Source: an uncultured Flavihumibacter sp. (GTDB taxonomy: Bacteria > Bacteroidota > Bacteroidia > Chitinophagales > Chitinophagaceae). Taken from it: 50,587 bases of DNA. Made by a program: the position numbers and the translations under genes. The stretch's first letter is position 1. Each line of letters opens with the position of its first letter. Shown here in pieces: positions 43,531 through 50,587 of this stretch. Under the pieces are notes generated by a model. The model was given only the letters and a program-made list of their open reading frames with translations. It was not told the DNA's origin and ran no database searches. The DNA lies in contig CABHOW010000069.1 of NCBI GenBank assembly GCA_902168225.1, forward strand, positions 1 through 50,587, given 5' to 3'.

Positions 43531-44367
43531 TTATCTAGCGGCTTTATTCATGGCGTATATAAATTGTTCTTTTACTTTTTTCCGAAACCATGTTGGTGCT
43601 AATCTTTTGAAGAGCCACATTTTACGTGCATCTTTTGGTAAGATGATATAAAGCTCTTTTTTACCGGCACGATGTAATATTTCTTGTGCTACTTCTTTGG
43701 CTTCTAACCCCGATCTATCAATAAATTTCTGTGTTACTTTTTTGATCAAGGCGCCCCCTCTGGCAGATTCGGCGATATTGGTTTTGAAGTAGGTAGGCTG
43801 AATACAGGAAACATGAATACCATCATCCATTAATTCTCCGTATAGTGTTTCACTAATAGCAACTACTGCGGCTTTAGTCATATTATAAGCCCCCATAGTA
43901 GGCGCGCAACCGATGGCAGCAGCACTGGCGGTATTCAGTATATGTCCGGATTTTTGTTGTTTCATCGCCGGAATAAAATACCAACATCCATACAACACTC
44001 CGAGTTGATTGATGTTGATCATCCATTCATAATTCTCTAAAGCATAAGCTTCAAAAGCCCCGCCATCGCCAACACCTGCATTGTTAAAGAGTAAGTCTAT
44101 ACCACCTGCATCTGCTAAAAATTTTTCAGCAACGATTTTATACGCTTCTTTATCAGACACATCTAATTGATAGATAAGCGGATTACCACCGGCAATTTTT
44201 ACCTCCTTACTAACTGTTTCCAAATTAGTAGCGTTAATATCGGCTAAACCTATAGTGAAACCATCTGCAGCTAATTCCAGGGCAAAAGCTTTACCCAAAC
44301 CCGATGCGGCACCTGTTATAAAAGCTCTTTTTTGGGGATACCGGGTGCTGAGTTCATACATAAGCAA
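43531..44367 (-). CDS. Short-chain dehydrogenase/reductase
   Basis: A 278-residue SDR with glycine motif ITGAASGLGKAFALELAADG, NNAGVGDGG and catalytic YNMTKAAVVAISE; the active-site Ser is in LNTASAAAIG. The longer, basic C-terminus (LFKRLAPTWFRKKVKEQFIYAMNKAAR) resembles membrane-associated SDRs of lipid or steroid metabolism. An ATG two codons downstream is an equally good start. It is first in the SDR-SDR-ACAD-APH operon; its promoter should lie in 44368-44506, shared with the divergent RND genes. Confidence 0.88.
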   Translation of the reverse strand: MLMYELSTRYPQKRAFITGAASGLGKAFALELAADGFTIGLADINATNLETVSKEVKIAGGNPLIYQLDVSDKEAYKIVAEKFLADAGGIDLLFNNAGVGDGGAFEAYALENYEWMININQLGVLYGCWYFIPAMKQQKSGHILNTASAAAIGCAPTMGAYNMTKAAVVAISETLYGELMDDGIHVSCIQPTYFKTNIAESARGGALIKKVTQKFIDRSGLEAKEVAQEILHRAGKKELYIILPKDARKMWLFKRLAPTWFRKKVKEQFIYAMNKAAR

Positions 44368-44506
44368 TCGTTTGTCATATGAATGTACAATTTGATCGGT
44401 ATAAACTTAGCTTTCGCCGAATATTTTACTTGCTTTGCCATTCATAAAGCCTTAAAATACCAATAACAAATTATTTCTATCTTTAGCGCTTCCAAAACCT
44501 GTACGT

Positions 44507-45571
44507 TTGAAAAATTATCTTTTTTTAGCCACGTTATTTTTTGTTTTCTCATGCAAGGAGAAGAAAAATTCGGTAGAAGTAAAAGCAAATGATAAACCTC
44601 AAGCAACTATTGTTGATGTATTAGTTGCCGGAGGATCTTCCGTATCGAATAAAGTTGAAGTAAATGGTACCGTTATTCCTTTTGAAACAGTAACGATTAA
44701 TCCCGAAACCAGTGGTAGGTTAACTTATTTGAATGTGCCGGATGGCGCGAAAGTTAATGCGGGGGCTATATTAGCCAGGATTAATGATGCCGATTTACAG
44801 GCGAGTTTGAATAAAACAAAAGTGCTGCTCGATTTGGCACAAAAAACTGAACAACGTTTGCGTAAGCTGATAGCTATTAATGGTATTAATCAAGCTGATT
44901 ATGATGCTGCTTTGAATCAGGTGAATAGCTTGAAAGCCGATTTGGCTGTAACGCAGGCGCAGCTTGATAAAACTGTTGTAAAAGCACCTTTTGGCGGGGT
45001 GTTGGGGTTGAGAATGATTTCTCCGGGAGCTTATGTTTCTCCAACAACTGCCATTACAACTTTACAACAAGTTGATAAAGTGAAAATAGATTTTAATGTA
45101 CCTGAATTATATACCGGACTCATAAAAAAAGGGGCTACTGTAACGATCCAAACGAATGGGAATAGCCCGAAAAGAAAAGCTACCATTGTGGCTACCGACC
45201 CACAAATTAATGCTACTACCAGAAATTTACGGGTTAGAGCAGTGTTGGAAGGTGGTATTATTGAGCCGGGCACCTTCGTAAAAGTTTTATTGGATGAGAA
45301 ATCGGGCAGAAATACCGTTTTAGTACCAACAAATACCATTATTCCAGATGCTACAGCGAAAAAGTTAATCATCATAAAAGATGGGAAAGGGCAGATGGTA
45401 AGCGTACAAACAGGTTATAGAGGATCGGGAGCGGTGGAGATCACAAAAGGAGTAAATCCAGGTGATAGTGTTGTAGTTACAGGTGTTTTATTTGTGCGCC
45501 CAAATCAACCCGTAAAAGTGAGGAGTGTAAAGAAATTAAGCGATTTAATTAATCAACAGCAGGAACAGTAG
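44507..45571 (+). CDS. RND efflux periplasmic adaptor lipoprotein
   Basis: The HlyD/AcrA-type membrane-fusion protein that links an RND pump to an outer-membrane channel. The start is TTG at 44507, since it directly begins a lipoprotein signal with lipobox FVFSC (Cys16) and no ATG fits. The lipoyl half-motifs are VNPETSGRLTYLNVPDGAKVNAGAILARI in outline and VVKAPFGGVLGLRMISPGAYVSP, joined by a coiled coil (about 105-150). Beta-barrel and membrane-proximal domains follow. It is 3 bases upstream of the pump. No TolC-type channel gene follows, so another locus must supply it. Confidence 0.9.
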   Translation: MKNYLFLATLFFVFSCKEKKNSVEVKANDKPQATIVDVLVAGGSSVSNKVEVNGTVIPFETVTINPETSGRLTYLNVPDGAKVNAGAILARINDADLQASLNKTKVLLDLAQKTEQRLRKLIAINGINQADYDAALNQVNSLKADLAVTQAQLDKTVVKAPFGGVLGLRMISPGAYVSPTTAITTLQQVDKVKIDFNVPELYTGLIKKGATVTIQTNGNSPKRKATIVATDPQINATTRNLRVRAVLEGGIIEPGTFVKVLLDEKSGRNTVLVPTNTIIPDATAKKLIIIKDGKGQMVSVQTGYRGSGAVEITKGVNPGDSVVVTGVLFVRPNQPVKVRSVKKLSDLINQQQEQ

Positions 45572-45574
45572 TAC

Positions 45575-48500
45575 ATGAATATTTCAGAATTAGCGTTAAA
45601 GCGACCCATACTTGCTACCGTGATGAATATACTCATTGTGCTATTTGGCATTGTGGGATATAATTTTTTAGCAGTAAGAGAATATCCGGCCATTGATCCG
45701 CCGGTAGTAAATGTGCGAACATCTTATGCCGGTGCAAACGCAGATATTATTGAGAGCCAAATTACCGAGCCGCTAGAAAAATCTATTAATGGTATACCGG
45801 GTATACGCAGCATTTCTTCTTCTAGTTCTAACGGCTCGAGCAATATCACGGTAGAATTTAATATTTCAGCAGATTTAGAAGCTGCTGCAAATGATGTGCG
45901 AGATAAAGTGAGCCAGGCTATACGTAATCTTCCGCAGGATGTGGATGCACCTCCTGTAGTAAGTAAATCCGATGCTAATAGTGATTTTATCATTTTGTTG
46001 TCGATTCAAAGTAGAACCAAGGGGTTATTAGAGTTGAGTGACTATGCCGAGAACGTTTTACAAGAACGTTTTCAAACGATACCTGAGGTAAGTGCTGTGA
46101 ACATAATCGGACAAAAGCGGCCATCCATGCGGATTTGGATTAATCCGGATAAACTCAATTCATTTAATATCACCTTTAGTGATATACGGAATGCTTTAAA
46201 TACAGAGAACATTGAAATTCCTTCCGGAAAAATTTATGGCGACAATACCGAATTAACGATTCGGGCTTTAGGCCGATTAACTACGGAGAAAGATTTTAGA
46301 GATCTTATTATTCGTCAGGATGCTAATGGTATTGTTCGTTTGTCGGATGTAGCAAAAGTAGAGATCGGCCCTGAGCAAGATGAGTTCAGCTGGCGTTTAA
46401 ATGGGGTAAGTGCCGTAGGCTTACAAATTATTCCGCAGCCTGGTGCGAACTATATTAAAATTGCCGATGAGTTTTATAAAAGATTGGCAGAGATTCAGAA
46501 ATCTGAGAAAGGTGATTTTGAATTAAATATTCTGATCGACCAAACATTGAATGTTCGCCGCTCTATTAAAGAAGTGGAAGAAACACTATTGATATCCTTT
46601 AGTTTGGTAGTGTTGGTTATATTTTTCTTCTTCCGTAACTGGTTGATCGCCATTCGCCCATTAATTGATATCCCTATTTCTCTGGTGGCTACATTCTTTA
46701 TCATGTATTTGGCCGGATTCTCAATAAATGTGCTTACCCTATTGGGGATCGTATTAGCAACCGGCTTAGTGGTGGATGATGGTATTGTAGTAACTGAAAA
46801 TATATTTAGGAAATTAGAAGGCGGGTTACCTATTCGAAAAGCCGCCCTAGAAGGTAGTAAAGAAATTTTCTTTGCGGTACTATCAACTTCTATCACGTTG
46901 GCGGTAGTATTTTTACCTGTAATCTTTTTACAAGGATTTGTTGGAAGTTTATTTCGTGAATTTGGTATTGTAGTGGCTGGAGCTGTATTAATTTCTGCCT
47001 TTGTTTCACTAACGATTACGCCGGTATTAAATGTATACCTGAATAAAAAAGATGCAGGTCACGGTAAGTTTTATGAAATGACAGAGCCATTTTTTAGAGG
47101 TATGGAAAATGGCTATAAGCGGTTGTTGGTAGCTTTCTTGCGGATTCGTTGGGTGGCTTGGGTAATTGTAGCAGCCTGTTTAGCAGCTATTTATTTTATT
47201 GGTGCTCATATGCAAAGTGAGTTAGCGCCTATGGAAGATAGAAGCAGTATTCGCTTTCAGATGACAGGGCCTGAAGGAGCAAGCTATGGGTATATGTATG
47301 AAACGGGTGATAAGCTCCTCAATTATTTGAATGATTCAATCCCTGAAAAGAAATTTGTGTTTGTTGCCATACCGGGTTTTGCAGGTAATGGAGGTGTAAA
47401 TACGGGTACAGCAAGAATAAAGCTGGTAGAGCCTGAAGAAAGAAAACGAAGCCAAAGCGATATTGTAAAAGAAGTAAGTAAAAAACTAGCTCGGTTTAAT
47501 AATGCTCGAATTTTTCCGGTTGAAGAGCAAACTATTTCTGTAGGATTAGCTGCAAGGGGTTCATTACCCGTACAGTTTATTTTACAAAATTTAAATTTTG
47601 AAAAAATTAAAACGGTTATCCCTAAATTTTTGGATGAGGCAAGAAAAGATAAAACCTTTCAGAATGTTGATGTGAATTTGAAATTTAATAAACCGGAATT
47701 ACAATTGACCATCGATAGGATTAAAGCTAAAGATTTAGGATTATCAATTCAAGATGTGGGAGATGTAGTATCAAGCGCTTTCAGCGGAAGGAGATTGGCT
47801 TATTTCATTATGAATGGTAAACAGTATCAGGTTATTTCTCAGGTAGAATACGGAGATAGAAGAGAGCCGGCAGATATCGAAAAATTATATGTTCGAAATA
47901 ATAGGGGTGAACGTATTCCGTTAAGTGCGGTAGTTAAATTAGAAGAAAACTCAAACCCTCCTACATTATATCACTATAACCGCTTCAAAGCCGCAACTAT
48001 TTCTGCTTCTTTGGCGGAAGGTAAAACAATTGGTGATGGTGTAAAAGCGATGCAAAGAATTGGTGATAAATTATTAGATGAAAGTTTTAAAACAGATTTA
48101 AGCGGTCCATCCCGAGATTACTCAGAGAGTTCATCAAATACTAGTTTTGCATTTGGATTAGCATTGATATTAATTTATTTAGTATTGGCTGCGCAATTTG
48201 AAAGTTTCAAAGATCCATTTACAATTATGCTAACAGTTCCTTTGGCGTTAGCGGGTGCTTTGTTAAGCTTACGTTTGTTTGATCAAACATTAAATATCTT
48301 CTCTCAAATTGGAATGATCATGCTTATTGGCTTGGTAACTAAAAACGGTATATTGATAGTTGAATTTGCAAATCAAAAAAGGGAGTTTGGCTTACCTAAG
48401 CGCGAAGCTGTACTGGAAGCATCTGCACAGCGATTACGACCTATATTAATGACGAGCTTAGCAACTTCACTGGGAGCATTACCCATTGCATTAAGTTTAG

Positions 48501-48649
48501 GTGCAGCAGCAACTAGCCGGATGCCATTAGGTATTGTAATTGTTGGAGGAATTTTATTTTCTTTATTACTCACCCTTTTTGTGATACCCGCTGTATATAC
48601 CTTTATATCGGGTAAACATGAGGCGAAAAAGATTGAAGTAACAGATTAG
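45575..48649 (+). CDS. RND multidrug-type efflux pump (HAE1 family)
   Basis: A proton-driven inner-membrane pump of 1024 residues with twelve membrane segments and two large periplasmic loops. It begins MNISELALKRPILATVMNILIVLFG and shows REYPAIDPPVVNVRTSYAGA near 33-52. The proton-relay residues are present: GLVVDDGIVVTENIF in TM4 (Asp-Asp) and GLVTKNGILIVEFANQ in TM10 (Lys). GDNTELTIR and FSGRRLAYFIMNGKQYQV belong to the pore domain. It likely exports hydrophobic drugs, bile-like compounds or lipids. It is in one operon with the adaptor and probably pdxH (2-base gap). Confidence 0.93.
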   Translation: MNISELALKRPILATVMNILIVLFGIVGYNFLAVREYPAIDPPVVNVRTSYAGANADIIESQITEPLEKSINGIPGIRSISSSSSNGSSNITVEFNISADLEAAANDVRDKVSQAIRNLPQDVDAPPVVSKSDANSDFIILLSIQSRTKGLLELSDYAENVLQERFQTIPEVSAVNIIGQKRPSMRIWINPDKLNSFNITFSDIRNALNTENIEIPSGKIYGDNTELTIRALGRLTTEKDFRDLIIRQDANGIVRLSDVAKVEIGPEQDEFSWRLNGVSAVGLQIIPQPGANYIKIADEFYKRLAEIQKSEKGDFELNILIDQTLNVRRSIKEVEETLLISFSLVVLVIFFFFRNWLIAIRPLIDIPISLVATFFIMYLAGFSINVLTLLGIVLATGLVVDDGIVVTENIFRKLEGGLPIRKAALEGSKEIFFAVLSTSITLAVVFLPVIFLQGFVGSLFREFGIVVAGAVLISAFVSLTITPVLNVYLNKKDAGHGKFYEMTEPFFRGMENGYKRLLVAFLRIRWVAWVIVAACLAAIYFIGAHMQSELAPMEDRSSIRFQMTGPEGASYGYMYETGDKLLNYLNDSIPEKKFVFVAIPGFAGNGGVNTGTARIKLVEPEERKRSQSDIVKEVSKKLARFNNARIFPVEEQTISVGLAARGSLPVQFILQNLNFEKIKTVIPKFLDEARKDKTFQNVDVNLKFNKPELQLTIDRIKAKDLGLSIQDVGDVVSSAFSGRRLAYFIMNGKQYQVISQVEYGDRREPADIEKLYVRNNRGERIPLSAVVKLEENSNPPTLYHYNRFKAATISASLAEGKTIGDGVKAMQRIGDKLLDESFKTDLSGPSRDYSESSSNTSFAFGLALILIYLVLAAQFESFKDPFTIMLTVPLALAGALLSLRLFDQTLNIFSQIGMIMLIGLVTKNGILIVEFANQKREFGLPKREAVLEASAQRLRPILMTSLATSLGALPIALSLGAAATSRMPLGIVIVGGILFSLLLTLFVIPAVYTFISGKHEAKKIEVTD

Positions 48650-48651
48650 AG

Positions 48652-49290
48652 ATGAATAATATTGCAGATATCAGACGAGATTATAAACTGAGATCTTTTG
48701 ATGAAAAAGATGCTGCAGCAAATCCTTTCGATCAATTTGATAGTTGGTGGCAAGAAGCCATAACCAGTGATATTGATGAAGTGAATGCTATGACTTTAGG
48801 TACGGTTAACGCAGCCGGTAACGTAAGTACAAGAATTGTTTTGCTTAAGGGATATACCCGTGAGGGTTTTGTTTTCTTTACTAATTATCATAGTAGTAAA
48901 GGCAATGCCATTGCAGCACATCCCCAAGTATCCTTACTATTTTTTTGGAAAGAGCTGGAGCGGCAGGTTCGTATTGAGGGTATTACTGAAAAAATTTCCT
49001 CTGAAGAAAGTGATACATATTTTAAATCTCGCCCGGAAGGAAGCAAAATTGGCGCCTGGGCTTCTCCGCAAAGTAGTATTATTGAAAGCAGAGCCATATT
49101 AGAAAAAAATGTAGTGAAGTATACTGCTGCATTTGAAGGTGCTGATATTCCAAGACCCGATCATTGGGGAGGTTATATCGTAAAACCAAATACAATCGAA
49201 TTTTGGCAAGGAAGAAGCAGCCGGCTTCACGATCGGATACGTTATCAAAAAGAAAATAGTGACTGGATTAGAGAAAGGTTAGCGCCATAA
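48652..49290 (+). CDS. pdxH: Pyridoxamine 5'-phosphate oxidase
   Basis: FMN-dependent oxidase giving pyridoxal 5'-phosphate from pyridoxine or pyridoxamine phosphate. The 212-residue protein shows NAMTLGTVNAAGNVSTRIVLLKGYTREGFVFFTNYHSSKG (about 44-83), LERQVRIEG and the C-terminal signature EFWQGRSSRLHDRIRY. It begins 2 bases after the RND pump stop, so it may share that transcript by read-through, although the functions are unrelated. Its stop abuts the stop of the convergent transketolase gene. Confidence 0.94.
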   Translation: MNNIADIRRDYKLRSFDEKDAAANPFDQFDSWWQEAITSDIDEVNAMTLGTVNAAGNVSTRIVLLKGYTREGFVFFTNYHSSKGNAIAAHPQVSLLFFWKELERQVRIEGITEKISSEESDTYFKSRPEGSKIGAWASPQSSIIESRAILEKNVVKYTAAFEGADIPRPDHWGGYIVKPNTIEFWQGRSSRLHDRIRYQKENSDWIRERLAP

Positions 49291-50253
49291 TTATTTTCGG
49301 CTAATCACTTTTTCTGCTGCTGCAACAATGTGGGGGGTATCTAATCCATACTTAGTGAGCAATTCAACAGGTTTTCCGCTCTCGCCGAAGGTATCGTTGG
49401 TACCAATGTATTCAATAGGTACCGGGAAATTTTTTGCAGCCACTTGTGCAATGGCATCCCCTAAACCACCAATTACATTATGTTCTTCGGCCGTAACTGC
49501 GCATTTAGTTTTAGTAATAGAGCGGATAATAGCTTCGGTATCCAAAGGTTTAATAGTATGTATATTAATTACTTCCACACTTATTCCTTTTGCCTCTAAT
49601 TGCTTGCCGGCTTCAATAGCATTCCATACCATATGTCCGCATGCGAAAATAGAAACATCCGTACCCTCACTTAATTGCTGCGCTTTACCAATTACAAAAT
49701 CGCTACCATCTTCTGTGGTGAAATTCGGCCATTTGGGTCGACCAAAACGTAAATATACAGGCCCTTCATATGCTGCTATTGCTTTTGTAGCAGCTTTGGT
49801 TTGATTAAAATCACAAGGCACGATCACAGTCATACCGGGTAACATTTTCATCAAGCCAATATCTTCTAATATCTGGTGTGTGGCACCGTCTTCTCCTAAT
49901 GTTAAACCTGCGTGGGAGGCGCAAATTTTTACATTCTTACCACTATAAGCCACACTTTGACGAATTTGATCATACACCCTGCCGGTACTAAAATTGGCAA
50001 AAGTGGTGGTATACGGAATTTTGCCTCCTATGGTCATACCGGCTGCTATGCCAATCATATTAGCCTCTGCAATACCCACTTGTACAAAACGATCAGGAAA
50101 ATCCTTAATAAATGGCCCTAATTTAAGAGAGCCTGCTAAATCTGCAGTGAGCACTACTACATTAGGATTTTCTTTTCCAATTTCATATATCCCTTCCCCA
50201 AAGCCACCTCTGGTTTCTTTTTCGTTTAATACGGTGATATCGTTGAGCTTCAT
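49291..50253 (-). CDS. Transketolase C-terminal half (split transketolase)
   Basis: A 320-residue protein with the pyrimidine-binding and C-terminal domains of transketolase. TRGGFGEGIYEIGKENPNVVVLTADLAGS starts it. FVQVGIAEANMIGIAAGMTIGG contains the Glu that activates thiamine diphosphate, and FADFS-like FANFSTGRVYDQIRQSVAYSG and THQILEDIGLMKMLPGMTVIVPCD follow. The N-terminal diphosphate-binding half is a separate protein and usually adjacent; here the upstream neighbour is a glycosyltransferase instead. It belongs to the pentose-phosphate pathway, or to a DXP-synthase-like step. Confidence 0.88.
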   Translation of the reverse strand: MKLNDITVLNEKETRGGFGEGIYEIGKENPNVVVLTADLAGSLKLGPFIKDFPDRFVQVGIAEANMIGIAAGMTIGGKIPYTTTFANFSTGRVYDQIRQSVAYSGKNVKICASHAGLTLGEDGATHQILEDIGLMKMLPGMTVIVPCDFNQTKAATKAIAAYEGPVYLRFGRPKWPNFTTEDGSDFVIGKAQQLSEGTDVSIFACGHMVWNAIEAGKQLEAKGISVEVINIHTIKPLDTEAIIRSITKTKCAVTAEEHNVIGGLGDAIAQVAAKNFPVPIEYIGTNDTFGESGKPVELLTKYGLDTPHIVAAAEKVISRK

Positions 50254-50298
50254 AGTATAAGTACTTTTTATTCGAAGTGCTGCAAAGTAAAGGCATTT

Positions 50299-50533
50299 TT
50301 AGGAGGCATCCATTACATTTCCTGTTCTTTTCAATACTCCCCAATACTGTAGCTCGCCTTTAATAGCTTTACGGAAGGTGCGGAATAAAACCACCAATAA
50401 AAACCATCTGTATACAATTCTTTGCGGGATTAGGAACAATAACTTCCAGGCTTTTTCTTTTTCAAAATAGAAAGCAAGGAACGCTACTAATAAATCTACG
50501 ATCACAAAAGCGAGATAGTATACTCCTATTTCC
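50299..50533 (-). CDS. C-terminal end of a membrane glycosyltransferase (family 2), truncated by the contig end
   Basis: Only the last 77 codons are present. They encode two hydrophobic segments (EIGVYYLAFVIVDLLVAFLAFY and RIVYRWFLLVVLFRTF) and the end AIKGELQYWGVLKRTGNV. This tail is typical of processive GT2 enzymes of the cellulose/poly-N-acetylglucosamine synthase type in Bacteroidota. The 5' part lies beyond the end of the assembled DNA. Residues that would be read upstream of 50533 come from a sequencing adapter and are not part of the protein. Confidence 0.7.
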
Positions 50534-50587
50534 CTGTCTCTTATACACATCTCCGAGCCCACGAGACAGGCAGAAATCTCGTATGCC
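50534..50587 (+). other. Illumina Nextera adapter read-through (artefact)
   Basis: 50534-50552 is the Nextera mosaic-end complement CTGTCTCTTATACACATCT. 50553-50567 continues as the read-2 adapter (CCGAGCCCACGAGAC). 50568-50575 is AGGCAGAA, which matches the i7 index N703, and 50576-50587 is the beginning of the P7 flow-cell sequence (ATCTCGTATGCC). The minus-strand frame through it reads MGSEMCIRDR, a known contamination signature in protein databases. Confidence 0.99.

Noticed and set aside
50534..50562. Start of a gene reading MGSEMCIRDR at the right end
   Set aside because: It is translated Nextera adapter, not genomic sequence.

Overview
This window is a piece of a Bacteroidota chromosome, probably from the family Chitinophagaceae. 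The evidence is a SusC/SusD pair, gene starts without Shine-Dalgarno sequences, recurrent -7 boxes of the form TAnnTTTG (some with a TTG or TTTG about 20 bases upstream), a type IX secretion C-terminal domain, a 600-residue Bacteroidota-type amidophosphoribosyltransferase and moderately AT-rich DNA. The genus cannot be read from the sequence. The last 54 bases (50534-50587) are not genomic. They are Illumina Nextera adapter read-through, so the assembly ends at 50533.

Layout. 1-5270: a SusC/SusD nutrient-uptake pair closed by a strong terminator. 5375-9979: a GT8 glycosyltransferase, an S10 serine carboxypeptidase, a HAD phosphatase, a DUF3179 membrane protein and a small DUF4834-like protein. 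10053-14976: the rimP-nusA-infB translation/transcription operon, with a terminator-like hairpin between its promoter and rimP. 15103-19336: a SurA-type chaperone, then a MarR regulator, pirin, YceI and an FMN reductase; identical palindromes precede marR and pirin. 19348-27529: amidophosphoribosyltransferase, a membrane-anchored P-loop protein of unknown role, a PAS-LuxR regulator, a candidate small RNA, a C39-like cysteine-peptidase candidate, a KAS III enzyme, ManC and KdsD. 27661-29934: RecQ.

29935-34330 is an AT-rich accessory island between recQ and a lone T9SS sorting domain. It holds a RhuM remnant, a MazG-like pyrophosphohydrolase overlapping a 736-residue GIY-YIG + DUF2075 helicase + LexA-like S24 fusion, a decayed gene start upstream of mazG, a gene-poor stretch, and a HicAB toxin-antitoxin pair with a palindromic operator candidate. 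The mazG/fusion pair is the best candidate here for an undescribed system. The fusion carries both a LexA-type VAAG cleavage motif and a Ser/Lys dyad, so a damage-responsive self-cleaving nuclease-helicase is plausible.

34361-50533: a 2OG-Fe(II) oxygenase, chromate transporter, ParA-like ATPase, esterase, MBL-fold hydrolase, a carboxypeptidase-regulatory-domain protein, a tight four-gene operon (SDR, SDR, acyl-CoA dehydrogenase, APH-type kinase) resembling a split ACAD10/11 pathway, an RND efflux pair, PdxH, the C-terminal half of a transketolase, and a truncated glycosyltransferase.

A second genome-scale signal is a dispersed family of degenerate period-7 intergenic arrays (seven loci). At six of them the array begins at the TAG stop codon of the upstream gene, and several arrays fold into long imperfect hairpins. 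Two of the loci bracket the accessory island.
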